Shown here piece by piece: positions 6,781-14,812 of a stretch of 32,867 nt of DNA; positions within the stretch are counted from its first letter, which is position 1, and each line of letters begins with the position of its first letter. A program made the position numbers and the translations under genes. Under the pieces are notes generated by a model. The model saw only the letters and a list, made by a program, of their open reading frames with translations. It was not told the DNA's origin and made no database searches. This stretch comes from Tessaracoccus bendigoensis DSM 12906 (GTDB taxonomy: Bacteria; Actinomycetota; Actinomycetes; Propionibacteriales; Propionibacteriaceae): positions 1-32,867 of the forward strand of contig NZ_FQZG01000051.1 in NCBI RefSeq assembly GCF_900141915.1, in the 5' to 3' direction.

Positions 6781-8168
6781 CGTGTGGCCCCCTCAGGCGA
6801 CGGGTTGGGCCACCAGCGTGCCCGGGAAAGAAGATCGCGGGTCCGCGCGACCGCGTCAGCGGCAACCGCCGGGTCCTTCGAACCGAGCCATGGATCGAGC
6901 CGATTGCCCGTGCGCTGCGCCCATCGGACGGCCTGGGGCGCCGGGTCCAGGGCAGTCGACAGCAGGTTACCCAGCGATGCCCTAGCCGATGGCGGCAGCG
7001 TCATCACAGCGACCCTCTCCTGGGCCTCCGGTAACCGCTTCGTTTCGGGGGCGAGATCTCCCCGCAACTCCCGAAGCAGCACCCATCGGTCCCTCGGCGG
7101 ATGGGATTCCGCCGTCAGGTCCGCCCAGACGACCGCGCTCTCCCTGCCCCGAGTGTGCTTCTTCGCCTGCTTGAGCGCCTCAGTCGCGATCGCATGGGAA
7201 TCAGCAATCGGGTAGTTGGTGTCCGCAAAAACCATCCCGATACCGAGCGATGGCGTTCCGATGGCCCGGCCGTCCAGCACGTTCTTCATCTCCGTCTCGA
7301 ATTCTGTTGCCAGCAGCGTCGCGAACTGCCAGGCCTCTCTCGCAGGAACGCTCACGAACACGTCATCACCGCCCACGAAATGAACGATTCCGGCCTGCAC
7401 TTCCGCTGAAGGACCCACCTTTGCCAACGCTCGTGTGACCGCCCACTTGGTCGCCTCATTGAGTCCATGAACCGTCTTGCTGTTCAGGCTGTCGTCACCA
7501 AGGCGCCTCAGTTCGCCAAAGATGTGCCCGATGCGGTTTCCGTCGGCGACGATCGTTGCGAGGTGGTTGTTCGAGCGGTTGCGGCCCAGAGCAGTCGAGG
7601 TGGCCGGCAACCCACCGACCCGGGCAAGCTCTGCGAAATCCCTTGGCTCCCGACCAGGCAGGGCGAAGCGGTCGTCGTCAGGTCGACGATGCTCGCCCCT
7701 CTTGAGACAGTCGGCTCCAAGCTGCCCGCAGGTGGCGACCTCGGCCCGGCAGCCACGACACGTCTGGACGAGGGTGGCCTCCAACAACGGAGCGAGCGTG
7801 GCGATACGAGAGACGCGACCCTCTGAGAAGGTGCTGTACGCCTCCGTATAGCTCGCGGCATCGCACCACCACGCCTCCCAGTCCAACCCTGGAAGTTGCC
7901 CGGCCAGATGGTCCAGTAGGCGATGCGCAACCTGTTCCCCGGAGAGTTGGCCGTCGATCCGCACGACCACGACGCCGTCGACCTCTCCGGCCGATTCTTC
8001 GACCCGTACCGCTTCACCCCAACTCCAAGAGCCCAGCACCTCTCGCATGGCGGCCCCGGATGTGACGGTGCTGAGCGCCGCGGAAGCGCCCCGCATGAGC
8101 TTGAGCTCGGGGGTGCGGATCAACCAATGCTGAATCCGGACGGCCGAAGCCGCAACAAAGATCGTCAT
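6777..8168 (-). CDS. cas10: Cas10, HD-less, with intact GGDD cyclase motif
   Basis: 463-aa large subunit of the type III effector. The N-terminus enters the first palm domain directly (IFVAASAVRIQHWLIRTPELKLMRGASAALS); there is no N-terminal HD nuclease domain. A zinc-binding set follows (Cys137, Cys140, Cys147, Cys154 in CRGC...C...C). The second palm has LATIVADGNRIGHIFG and HFVGGDDVFVSV with the metal-binding GGDD at 266-269. A helical C-terminal (D4-like) region ends the protein. Known for the family: GGDD palms convert ATP to cyclic oligoadenylates upon target RNA binding. Missing HD implies no Cas10 DNase activity, so immunity should depend on signalling and Cas7 RNA cleavage. The ATG at 8168 overlaps the preceding gene's TGA; the upstream in-frame extension to 8249 lies within that gene and lacks the conserved start. 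Confidence 0.93.
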   Translation of the reverse strand: MTIFVAASAVRIQHWLIRTPELKLMRGASAALSTVTSGAAMREVLGSWSWGEAVRVEESAGEVDGVVVVRIDGQLSGEQVAHRLLDHLAGQLPGLDWEAWWCDAASYTEAYSTFSEGRVSRIATLAPLLEATLVQTCRGCRAEVATCGQLGADCLKRGEHRRPDDDRFALPGREPRDFAELARVGGLPATSTALGRNRSNNHLATIVADGNRIGHIFGELRRLGDDSLNSKTVHGLNEATKWAVTRALAKVGPSAEVQAGIVHFVGGDDVFVSVPAREAWQFATLLATEFETEMKNVLDGRAIGTPSLGIGMVFADTNYPIADSHAIATEALKQAKKHTRGRESAVVWADLTAESHPPRDRWVLLRELRGDLAPETKRLPEAQERVAVMTLPPSARASLGNLLSTALDPAPQAVRWAQRTGNRLDPWLGSKDPAVAADAVARTRDLLSRARWWPNPSPEGATR

Positions 8169-10321
8169 GACCTGCCCTTCTTGCGGATGATCGGCAGATC
8201 CATCGCACCATCGGAGTTGTCCTTCGTCACGTCCGGCAAGGGGCACCACCGACGGTTGTGGTCTGCCAGACGTTGGCCGTTGGCTTCCCCGAAGAATCGG
8301 TAGGACTCGTCAAACGGGATGTAGCCCCTCTTATCAGGCAGATCGATCTCGTCCCAGGTCGCGCCAGGGGGATAGGTGACGTGGTTCCGCCATTGCCCGA
8401 GCCCATCGAGATCGAGCAGGCGCGCGACCGATTGGATATGTCTCAGGCTCCCGGCCCGGGAATCCAGGGCCCTGTAGCACTCAGAGGTGATGTCTTCGGA
8501 GTCGAGCTCTGCCATCTTCAAGTCGACCTGATAGCGTGACTCTGCCTCCCAGGCGGTGCAGGTCAGCCTCACTGATGCGGCGCCCAACCCGAACGGCTTC
8601 CCTCCACCCAGGTGCGTGGCGAACATGACTCCTGACCCCCGTGGCGCTTTGAGGAGGCGACCCGGGTCGACGGCCACGAGCAGACTCTGCAGCGAAACCT
8701 TGTCGAGCCCTTCGAAGGTGATCTCCTGGGTCAGTACCGTGCCTGCCGGGACGAGTTCGGCGCTGCGGGTGAGCCGTTCTGCGTGTTTCGGTCGAGCCTC
8801 GTACCGGGGCAGCACTTTCTCCTTCCGGTTAAGTTCCCCTGTCCAGAATTCAGCCTGGCGGGCCGGGTTCACGTGCCAGTAGAACTTTCGGCCCCTTAAC
8901 TCCCGACCGTCTGGGGTGTCCACGTCGGAGCCCCATTGGGAGGTGACGTCTCCCTTGACCGAAGACTTACCACCGTCCTTCAGATAGAAGACGCCGGCGC
9001 CCATCCTCGGCGATCCGAGAGGCGCCAGGCTCACCGCTTCCACGGTGACCGGGCCGCGGCTCCGCGCGGCGCCGAAGCGGACATGTCCCGCGTAGGCATC
9101 CTGGCGCCCTTCACCTTCGATTTCGCTGGAGGTGTCGGCAGACCCGAAGACAACACACGAGAGGCAGAGCCCACCGGGGGCACAACGGCCACGGGGCCGC
9201 TTGGCGGAGGTATCGACGCTCCAACAAGGCAACGTCTCCACGGGCACCCGTTCGCCAGCCGCCCCGGTTCCGCTCTGCCGCCAGATCTTTGACAGCCGGA
9301 TTCCCGTCACTCTCGTAGCATCCTCGTCCAGACTGATCCAAACGACGTCTCCCGGATGAAGGAACCCCGTAGCCAAGGCCCGTTCACCGACTCTTGGCCC
9401 TACACGGTTGGGCCAAGTCACGGCCTCGTAGCAACTTTGGCCACGCCAGTTTGCCGGCGCCTTGCCCTTCTGCTCCTTCTGGTGCAGTTCCTGCCGGTCC
9501 CGTGACCCCGCGCAGGCCGCTTTGAAGGCCTGGGCAGCCTCCGCAGACACGTCCACAGGATCACCGGCCGCCAACCTGCCCGTGGCCCAGAAGCAGTCAG
9601 CTGGGCTGCCATCCTCGCGAGTCTCTTTACGGACGGATGTCGAGGTGATGAGAAGCACGCTCCCACTGGCAGGGGTCTCGGCCACATCGTCTCGTCCAAT
9701 CCGGATGCCCTTGATGCGCCGCAGCTTCGAGACACCCGAGACCTGCCTCACCTCGACGGCACTCCTGAGGTTGCTCCAGGTCTGGTTCCCCGAGATCCCC
9801 ACGACGTCCCCCGTCCGGGGCAGGCCCTTGATGTGGGCGGAGCGATAGGCCTGTAGTAGGGACCTCGCCTCAACCCACTCAACCTTCTCGCAGCGGGCGA
9901 TCTCCAAAGGCACGCCGTCGCGTGATCTGGTGACTACGCCTAGCCCCCAGGCCCCTTCAGCATTGCCTGGCCCGCCAACGGCATCGGCGTCGCTGGTCGC
10001 AGGCATGCGGTAGCCAGGGAGGAAGTCGCTATCGAAGACCCTGAGGCACCCGTTGAACAAGGTTTCATGCAAGCTGCGGATGGAACCCTTCATTGCGGAA
10101 CCGGGAACCCGGACGCTCCCGTCCGGTCGCAGCCAGCCCTCCTCCTTCGCCTTTGCGGGCAGCAGCATGGGAGTTTCAAGCGTCCACTCGACGGTGAGTC
10201 GCCCTGTGAGGCGACCATCTCCAGGAGCCGACACATGCCCGGGTGCATCGCATCGGACGACCCTCTGGGGCAACGGCACGAACGCGTACGGGTTGACGAA
10301 GCGGTCTTTCGATACAGGCAT
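8165..10321 (-). CDS. Large RAMP protein of type III-D (TIGR03986-like)
   Basis: 718-aa Cas7-type RAMP protein, first gene of the CRISPR operon. It begins with FVNPYAFVPLP, a signature I associate with TIGR03986 RAMP proteins of type III loci. It continues LTGRLTVEWTLETPMLLPA, VRVPGSAMKGSIRSLHETLFNG (RAMP helix start, about 71-91), a large insertion rich in basic residues (about 200-370), a Cys cluster RCAPGGLCLSCVVFG near 378-392 that may bind zinc, and the glycine-rich loop HLGGGKPFGLGAASV near 566-580. In the structurally characterised III-D complexes a Cas7 subunit with a large insertion exists, and this protein may be its counterpart. The ATG at 10321 follows a GGGGGA ribosome-binding site and has no overlapping neighbour, so it marks the operon head. 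Confidence 0.83.
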   Translation of the reverse strand: MPVSKDRFVNPYAFVPLPQRVVRCDAPGHVSAPGDGRLTGRLTVEWTLETPMLLPAKAKEEGWLRPDGSVRVPGSAMKGSIRSLHETLFNGCLRVFDSDFLPGYRMPATSDADAVGGPGNAEGAWGLGVVTRSRDGVPLEIARCEKVEWVEARSLLQAYRSAHIKGLPRTGDVVGISGNQTWSNLRSAVEVRQVSGVSKLRRIKGIRIGRDDVAETPASGSVLLITSTSVRKETREDGSPADCFWATGRLAAGDPVDVSAEAAQAFKAACAGSRDRQELHQKEQKGKAPANWRGQSCYEAVTWPNRVGPRVGERALATGFLHPGDVVWISLDEDATRVTGIRLSKIWRQSGTGAAGERVPVETLPCWSVDTSAKRPRGRCAPGGLCLSCVVFGSADTSSEIEGEGRQDAYAGHVRFGAARSRGPVTVEAVSLAPLGSPRMGAGVFYLKDGGKSSVKGDVTSQWGSDVDTPDGRELRGRKFYWHVNPARQAEFWTGELNRKEKVLPRYEARPKHAERLTRSAELVPAGTVLTQEITFEGLDKVSLQSLLVAVDPGRLLKAPRGSGVMFATHLGGGKPFGLGAASVRLTCTAWEAESRYQVDLKMAELDSEDITSECYRALDSRAGSLRHIQSVARLLDLDGLGQWRNHVTYPPGATWDEIDLPDKRGYIPFDESYRFFGEANGQRLADHNRRWCPLPDVTKDNSDGAMDLPIIRKKGRS

Positions 10322-10570
10322 CCGTCAATCCCCCAGGCTCGGACGAACCGCACCTTCGGTGTGCGGCATTTGTTGTGCCTGACGATAGCGCCTTAGCCTC
10401 CCTCTTTGATGAGGCGGTATGAGAGCGGCCAGCATGTCATCAGCCACCGTCGCGCACCCTCCCATGGTGACCAGCGGCGCCCCAGCATCGCGTACCCATG
10501 GCGGCCAGGCGACCTTCGGCTCCTGAGCGCTAGGGTGGACTCCGGCCGACGTCTCGACAAGGGGGTGCGC
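10322..10570. promoter_or_regulatory. Divergent regulatory region between CRISPR and BREX operons
   Basis: A 249-bp gap between two divergent operon heads, so it must hold both promoters. A dyad CCGCAC-(7)-GTGCGG lies at 10348-10366, about 30 nt upstream of the RAMP start, where it would form a hairpin in the cas 5' leader or act as an operator. On the plus strand an AAGGGGG ribosome-binding site (10558-10565) precedes pglW, and TAGGGT at 10531-10536 is a possible -10 without a convincing -35. Open frames through the gap read as low-complexity arginine-rich peptides and show no family signal. Confidence 0.6.
10348..10366. repeat. Inverted repeat (6-bp arms, 7-nt loop) in cas operon leader
   Basis: CCGCAC and GTGCGG flank CTTCGGT. 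It lies 27-45 nt upstream of the start of the first CRISPR-operon gene. It is not followed by a T-run in either direction, so a terminator is unlikely; an operator or 5'-UTR hairpin is possible. Confidence 0.4.
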
Positions 10571-13500
10571 ATGACGAACGACTCTGCACGCTGGGTCGAG
10601 GTGTCCGCCTCCCAATTCCCCCACGAGCGCGAGGGTCTCGACCTCGTCCGCACCCTCCTACCCGACGAGACCCCATTTCGCGCCTGGTCGAACTTCGAGT
10701 TCCGAGACACCCACGGCCGCTGGCACGAGGTCGACCTTCTGCTGCTGGCCCGCGACGGTTTCCATCTTGTCGAGCTGAAGTACTATTCCGGCACCATCCG
10801 CGGCGACGACCTGACGTGGCGACGCGACGGCCGCCGTCCCGAAGACTCGCCGCTGAAACTGGCCCGCCGCAAGGCCCAATACCTCGCGTCAAAGCTGCAA
10901 CAGGAGTTCGAACGCTGGGTGAGCGAGGCGAAGATCGCCAACCCGCCCAGGGCACGTGACATCATCCCGTGGGTAAACCAGGCCGTGTTCCTGCATCATC
11001 CGCATACCCGCGTCGAGTTGCCCGAATCGGCCCGTATCGACCTTTACGGCCCCGACAGGCTGGAGAACCAGACCGGGCTGCCGGGCATCTCCGAGCTGCT
11101 ATCCCACCCGAGCGGCCACCGTGGCCCGATCGGCACGAACGTCGAGGACATCTTGGTGATGCTCCTCAAACGCATCGGCTTGGTGCAGCGCCGCGAGCGT
11201 GAGGCGGGTAGCTGGGTGCTGGAGGGGGAGGCGTTTGACGCTGGCGAGGGCTGGCAGGATTGGCTCGCCACGCACAAGGTCAGCCAGCAGGAGCGGCGCC
11301 GCATCCGCTTCCAACCCGTTCCCGACGGCGCCCCCGCGGCCGAGTCCCGCCGCATCCGCGAGCTGGCCCAGCACGAGTACCGCGTCATGCACCGTCTGTA
11401 TCACGATGGCATCCTCCGCCCCGACGACATCGTCGACAGCGACCTGGGCATCGGGCTGGTCTACCCCTACGACGAGGATCAGGTCCCTCTCGACCTGTGG
11501 CTCGCAGGCCAACCCGATGGCATCTCCTTGGCCCGCCAGCTGGAGATCCTGCGTCAGGTCGGTGACGCGTTGACGTATGCCCACAGCAACGCCGTCGTGC
11601 ATCGCGGTCTCGGGCCGCGCGCCATCCTCGTCTCCGAGCGGGGTGGACGGCTGCGGGTCCAGGTGGCCGACTGGCAGAGCGTCGGCGCCCTGCGTCGGGG
11701 CGATGACCCCACGGCGTCGGGGGTCACGCGACTCGTCGCCAACGGCCCGGGCGACACCGGGTCCGGCGACCCTGAGACTCGTCTCCGTGCCGGTTTCGCC
11801 GCACCCGAGGGGCTGGTCGACGGCACGTCAGACCGGATCCGGATCGACGTCTTCGGCCTCGGCGCCCTCGCCTTCTACCTGCTCGCGGGCACCCCAGCGG
11901 CAACCTCTACCGCCGAACTGCGCGAACGGCTGCGGCTCCAGGGCGGTCTCGACGTTTCGACCGAGCGTCCCGAAGTCTCACCAAAGCTCCGCGAGGCGAT
12001 CCTCGCGGCCACCCGCCCGCTTGTCAGCGCCCGCACCGCCGACGTGGCCACGTTCCTTTCCCAGCTCGACGATGCCGTGGCAGCCCCGCAGGAGCAGGTC
12101 GACCCGCTCGACGCGGCGCCGGGCAGCCTGCTGGCTGGCCGCTTCCGGCTTGAGCGCCGGCTCGGCTCCGGCTCCACCGCCACAGGCCTGCTCGTCACCG
12201 ACACCGACGCCCAGAACCGGCCGCAGCGGGTCCTCAAGGTCGCACTCGACGACGACGCCGCCTCCCGCCTGGCCCACGAGGCCGAGGTCCTGGCCAAGCT
12301 GAAGAGCCCCTATCTTGTCGAATTGGTCGCGGGCCCGATGGACGTCGACGGCCGCCAGGCTCTGCTGCTCAGCAACGCCGGCCACGACACCCTCCTGACC
12401 GAGCTGAGGCAACGGCCCCGCCTGTCGCTGGATCTGCTGGAGCGGTGGGGCACCGACCTCCTCAACGCGGTCGTCGCCCTCGACAAGGCCGGCGTCGACC
12501 ATCGTGACATCAAACCCGCCAACCTCGGCGTCGCCGAGCGCTCCAACAAGGCAAAGCATCTTGTCTTGTTCGACTTCTCCTTGTCTGCGGCCGCCGCCTC
12601 GTCCACCACCGCGGGCACCCCGCCTTACCTCGACCCGTTCCTGACCGGCAGCCGCGACCGCTTCGACTCCGCCGCCGAGCGCTACTCCGCCGCCGTCGTG
12701 CTTTTCGAGATGGCCACCGGCCATCCGCCGATCTACGGCGACGGGCTTTCCGACCCGGCCGCCATCGACGACGACGCCACCATCTCGCCCGGCGAGTTCG
12801 ACTCGGCCGTCGCCCAGGTACTCGTCCCCTTCTTTACACGCGCCCTGGCGAGGGAGGCGAAGCAGCGCCACGACACCGCCGTCGAGATGTTGCGCGAGTG
12901 GACAGCTTGCTTCACCACCTCACACACCACGATCGGCGAAGACGCGGACGCGTTGGCCGCAGCCGCAACCGTGGACACGACCCTGGTCGGGGCGGGGCTC
13001 TCGGCCAGGGCGCTGTCCGCGCTGGAGCCGTTCCGTGTCGTGACCGTCGGTGACCTGCTGGCCGTGGACGCGGTGCGCCTCAGCCGTCTGAGCGGCACGG
13101 CCGAGCCCACCCGTAAGGAGATCAAGGGCAGGGCCGGGCAGTGGCGTAAGCGCCTTGACGTGGCAGGCCGGGGCCGGACCTGGCAACCCGTTCAACCGTC
13201 GCGTGACCTGCCCGACCCGCATCAGGTGGCCGAGGAGTTGCTTCGGGTCGCCCGGGCCGCGAACAACGAGACCCGCACCACGCTCGCGCTGCACGTCCTC
13301 GGCGTCACCGGCACCCCTGACGCGTTCGCCACGCAGGCGCTCCTCGCAGCCAGCCTCCCCACCCCGGTCACGCCGGGCCGCGTCGGTCAGCTCATGTCCG
13401 ACCTGCAGGAGGCTTGGGCCGCCGACTCCGCCACCCTCGAACTCGTCCGTGACCTGCACGACGCGGTCGCGGCGCAGCTCCACGAGGTTGGCGGCGTCGC

Positions 13501-14812
13501 CACCGCTGGCGAGCTCTCCGGTTTCCTCCTCGGTCTGCTGGCACCCGATCCCCTTTCCGACGACGCGGGCGAGACCCGCCTTGCTGAGGGCCTGCTGCGG
13601 GTTTTGGTCGACCGGGACAAGGCAGCTGCCCGTGGCGCGGGCGGGGACGAGACGGGCTGGATCATCCGCCGCCGTGAGGGCCGACCGATCCTGATCGCTG
13701 ATGATCAGACGCTGCCGGAGGTCGCCGAGGCGCTGGGCCGCGCGGCCGATGCGTTACTGGCTGGGGCCAACCCGGGCGGCGGTCACGATCAGGTGGTGCC
13801 GGCGCCGAGGGTGACGGCGGCGCTGACCGCTTCGCTGGGCCGGGCCGCTGTCCCCGACGAACTGCGCGCACCGGCCCGGCTGGTCCGGCTGGCGGCGGCG
13901 CTGTCCACCAGGGGCGGTGCCTCGGCCACCAACGACCTGCACGACCTTGCGCTGCCCCTCTCGCGGGCGCTGGCTCTGGCGCTGCCGGCCGTGTCGGCCG
14001 GGCAACACTTCGACGCCGCCGAGATCCGGGCCCGCGTGCGGTCCCGGTTCCCGGCACTTGCGCCGCTGCCCGAGCGGCCGGGCCTGGACAAGGTGGTCGA
14101 CGAGGCCGGTATCCGCCTGATCTTCGATCCCACGCTCCGAGCCTTCCGGCTGCCGGAGGTGGGCGGCCACACCACCGGGCTGGAGACGCGACCCGCCACT
14201 GTCCTGGCCGACGAGTCCGCGCCGGTCACCGTCGACGGCGCGGCCGGCGCCCGGCTGACCGAGAGCCTGGCCAAACGCTCCTTCCTTGCGCTCGGTACCC
14301 CGGCGCTCCGGCTGGAAGACGCCATCGACATGCTCGCCGCCCGCTACGACGCGGAGGTCCTCGACCTGTCCGCCACCCTCATCGACGCCATGCGCCGCAC
14401 CGCCGAGGCGGGGCACCTGCCGTGGGAGGCGGTGCTGGACGCCGACGCGGCCCCACCCGGCAGCCGCGCCGCCGCGGGCCTGCGGGCCGTCGTCGACCGC
14501 TCACTGCCTCCATTGGAAGATGCCGTCGCAGGAGGTGTGTCGAGCCATCTGGCGCCCGGCGGCCCGCTCCTGCTGACGGACCCGTCGCTGCTGGCGCGCT
14601 ACGACCTGCTCGGTGTGCTTGCCAAGTGGATGGATCTGGCGACTTCACGGGCGCGGGCGGTGTGGCTGGTGGTGCCGCAGCTGCACGCCAGCCAAGGCGC
14701 GGTGGTGGATGCCAGGCCGCTGCCGCTGTCGGCGCCTGGCCAGTTCGTCCGGCTCTCCTCGGAGTGGATCGGAAGCCGCAGGGCGGAACTCGAAGAAGGA
14801 GCCATCAAGTGA
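10571..14812 (+). CDS. pglW: PglW, BREX type 2 Ser/Thr kinase with NERD domain
   Basis: 1413-aa signature protein of BREX type 2 (phage growth limitation). Residues about 15-140 are a NERD nuclease-related domain: NFEFRDTHGRWHEVDLLLL with Asp55, then FHLVELKYYSGTIRG with Glu68-Leu-Lys70. A first kinase-like domain (about 260-450) has HRGLGPRAI at 344 where HRDLKPxN is expected and ADWQS for DFG, so it looks catalytically dead. A second domain (about 525-790) is complete: LGSGSTATG (from 531), Lys556, HRDIKPANLG at 644 and FDFSL (Asp668). The remaining about 600 residues include a possible helix-hairpin-helix stretch (about 810-865). In Streptomyces, PglW is an autophosphorylating kinase thought to regulate the other Pgl proteins. 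The ATG at 10571 was chosen for its AAGGGGG ribosome-binding site and because the frame upstream is unlike protein. Confidence 0.93.
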   Translation: MTNDSARWVEVSASQFPHEREGLDLVRTLLPDETPFRAWSNFEFRDTHGRWHEVDLLLLARDGFHLVELKYYSGTIRGDDLTWRRDGRRPEDSPLKLARRKAQYLASKLQQEFERWVSEAKIANPPRARDIIPWVNQAVFLHHPHTRVELPESARIDLYGPDRLENQTGLPGISELLSHPSGHRGPIGTNVEDILVMLLKRIGLVQRREREAGSWVLEGEAFDAGEGWQDWLATHKVSQQERRRIRFQPVPDGAPAAESRRIRELAQHEYRVMHRLYHDGILRPDDIVDSDLGIGLVYPYDEDQVPLDLWLAGQPDGISLARQLEILRQVGDALTYAHSNAVVHRGLGPRAILVSERGGRLRVQVADWQSVGALRRGDDPTASGVTRLVANGPGDTGSGDPETRLRAGFAAPEGLVDGTSDRIRIDVFGLGALAFYLLAGTPAATSTAELRERLRLQGGLDVSTERPEVSPKLREAILAATRPLVSARTADVATFLSQLDDAVAAPQEQVDPLDAAPGSLLAGRFRLERRLGSGSTATGLLVTDTDAQNRPQRVLKVALDDDAASRLAHEAEVLAKLKSPYLVELVAGPMDVDGRQALLLSNAGHDTLLTELRQRPRLSLDLLERWGTDLLNAVVALDKAGVDHRDIKPANLGVAERSNKAKHLVLFDFSLSAAAASSTTAGTPPYLDPFLTGSRDRFDSAAERYSAAVVLFEMATGHPPIYGDGLSDPAAIDDDATISPGEFDSAVAQVLVPFFTRALAREAKQRHDTAVEMLREWTACFTTSHTTIGEDADALAAAATVDTTLVGAGLSARALSALEPFRVVTVGDLLAVDAVRLSRLSGTAEPTRKEIKGRAGQWRKRLDVAGRGRTWQPVQPSRDLPDPHQVAEELLRVARAANNETRTTLALHVLGVTGTPDAFATQALLAASLPTPVTPGRVGQLMSDLQEAWAADSATLELVRDLHDAVAAQLHEVGGVATAGELSGFLLGLLAPDPLSDDAGETRLAEGLLRVLVDRDKAAARGAGGDETGWIIRRREGRPILIADDQTLPEVAEALGRAADALLAGANPGGGHDQVVPAPRVTAALTASLGRAAVPDELRAPARLVRLAAALSTRGGASATNDLHDLALPLSRALALALPAVSAGQHFDAAEIRARVRSRFPALAPLPERPGLDKVVDEAGIRLIFDPTLRAFRLPEVGGHTTGLETRPATVLADESAPVTVDGAAGARLTESLAKRSFLALGTPALRLEDAIDMLAARYDAEVLDLSATLIDAMRRTAEAGHLPWEAVLDADAAPPGSRAAAGLRAVVDRSLPPLEDAVAGGVSSHLAPGGPLLLTDPSLLARYDLLGVLAKWMDLATSRARAVWLVVPQLHASQGAVVDARPLPLSAPGQFVRLSSEWIGSRRAELEEGAIK

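Noticed and set aside
10507-10536. Promoter of pglW with TAGGGT as -10
   Set aside because: No acceptable -35 at 16-19 nt spacing; kept only as a remark in the regulatory-region entry.
10406-10570. N-terminal extension of PglW by 55 residues
   Set aside because: The upstream residues are arginine-rich and unlike protein; the ATG at 10571 has a good ribosome-binding site and begins the conserved sequence.
14422-14808. N-terminal extension of PglX
   Set aside because: It lies in another frame of the pglW coding region; the GTG at 14809 overlaps the pglW stop as in the neighbouring gene pairs.
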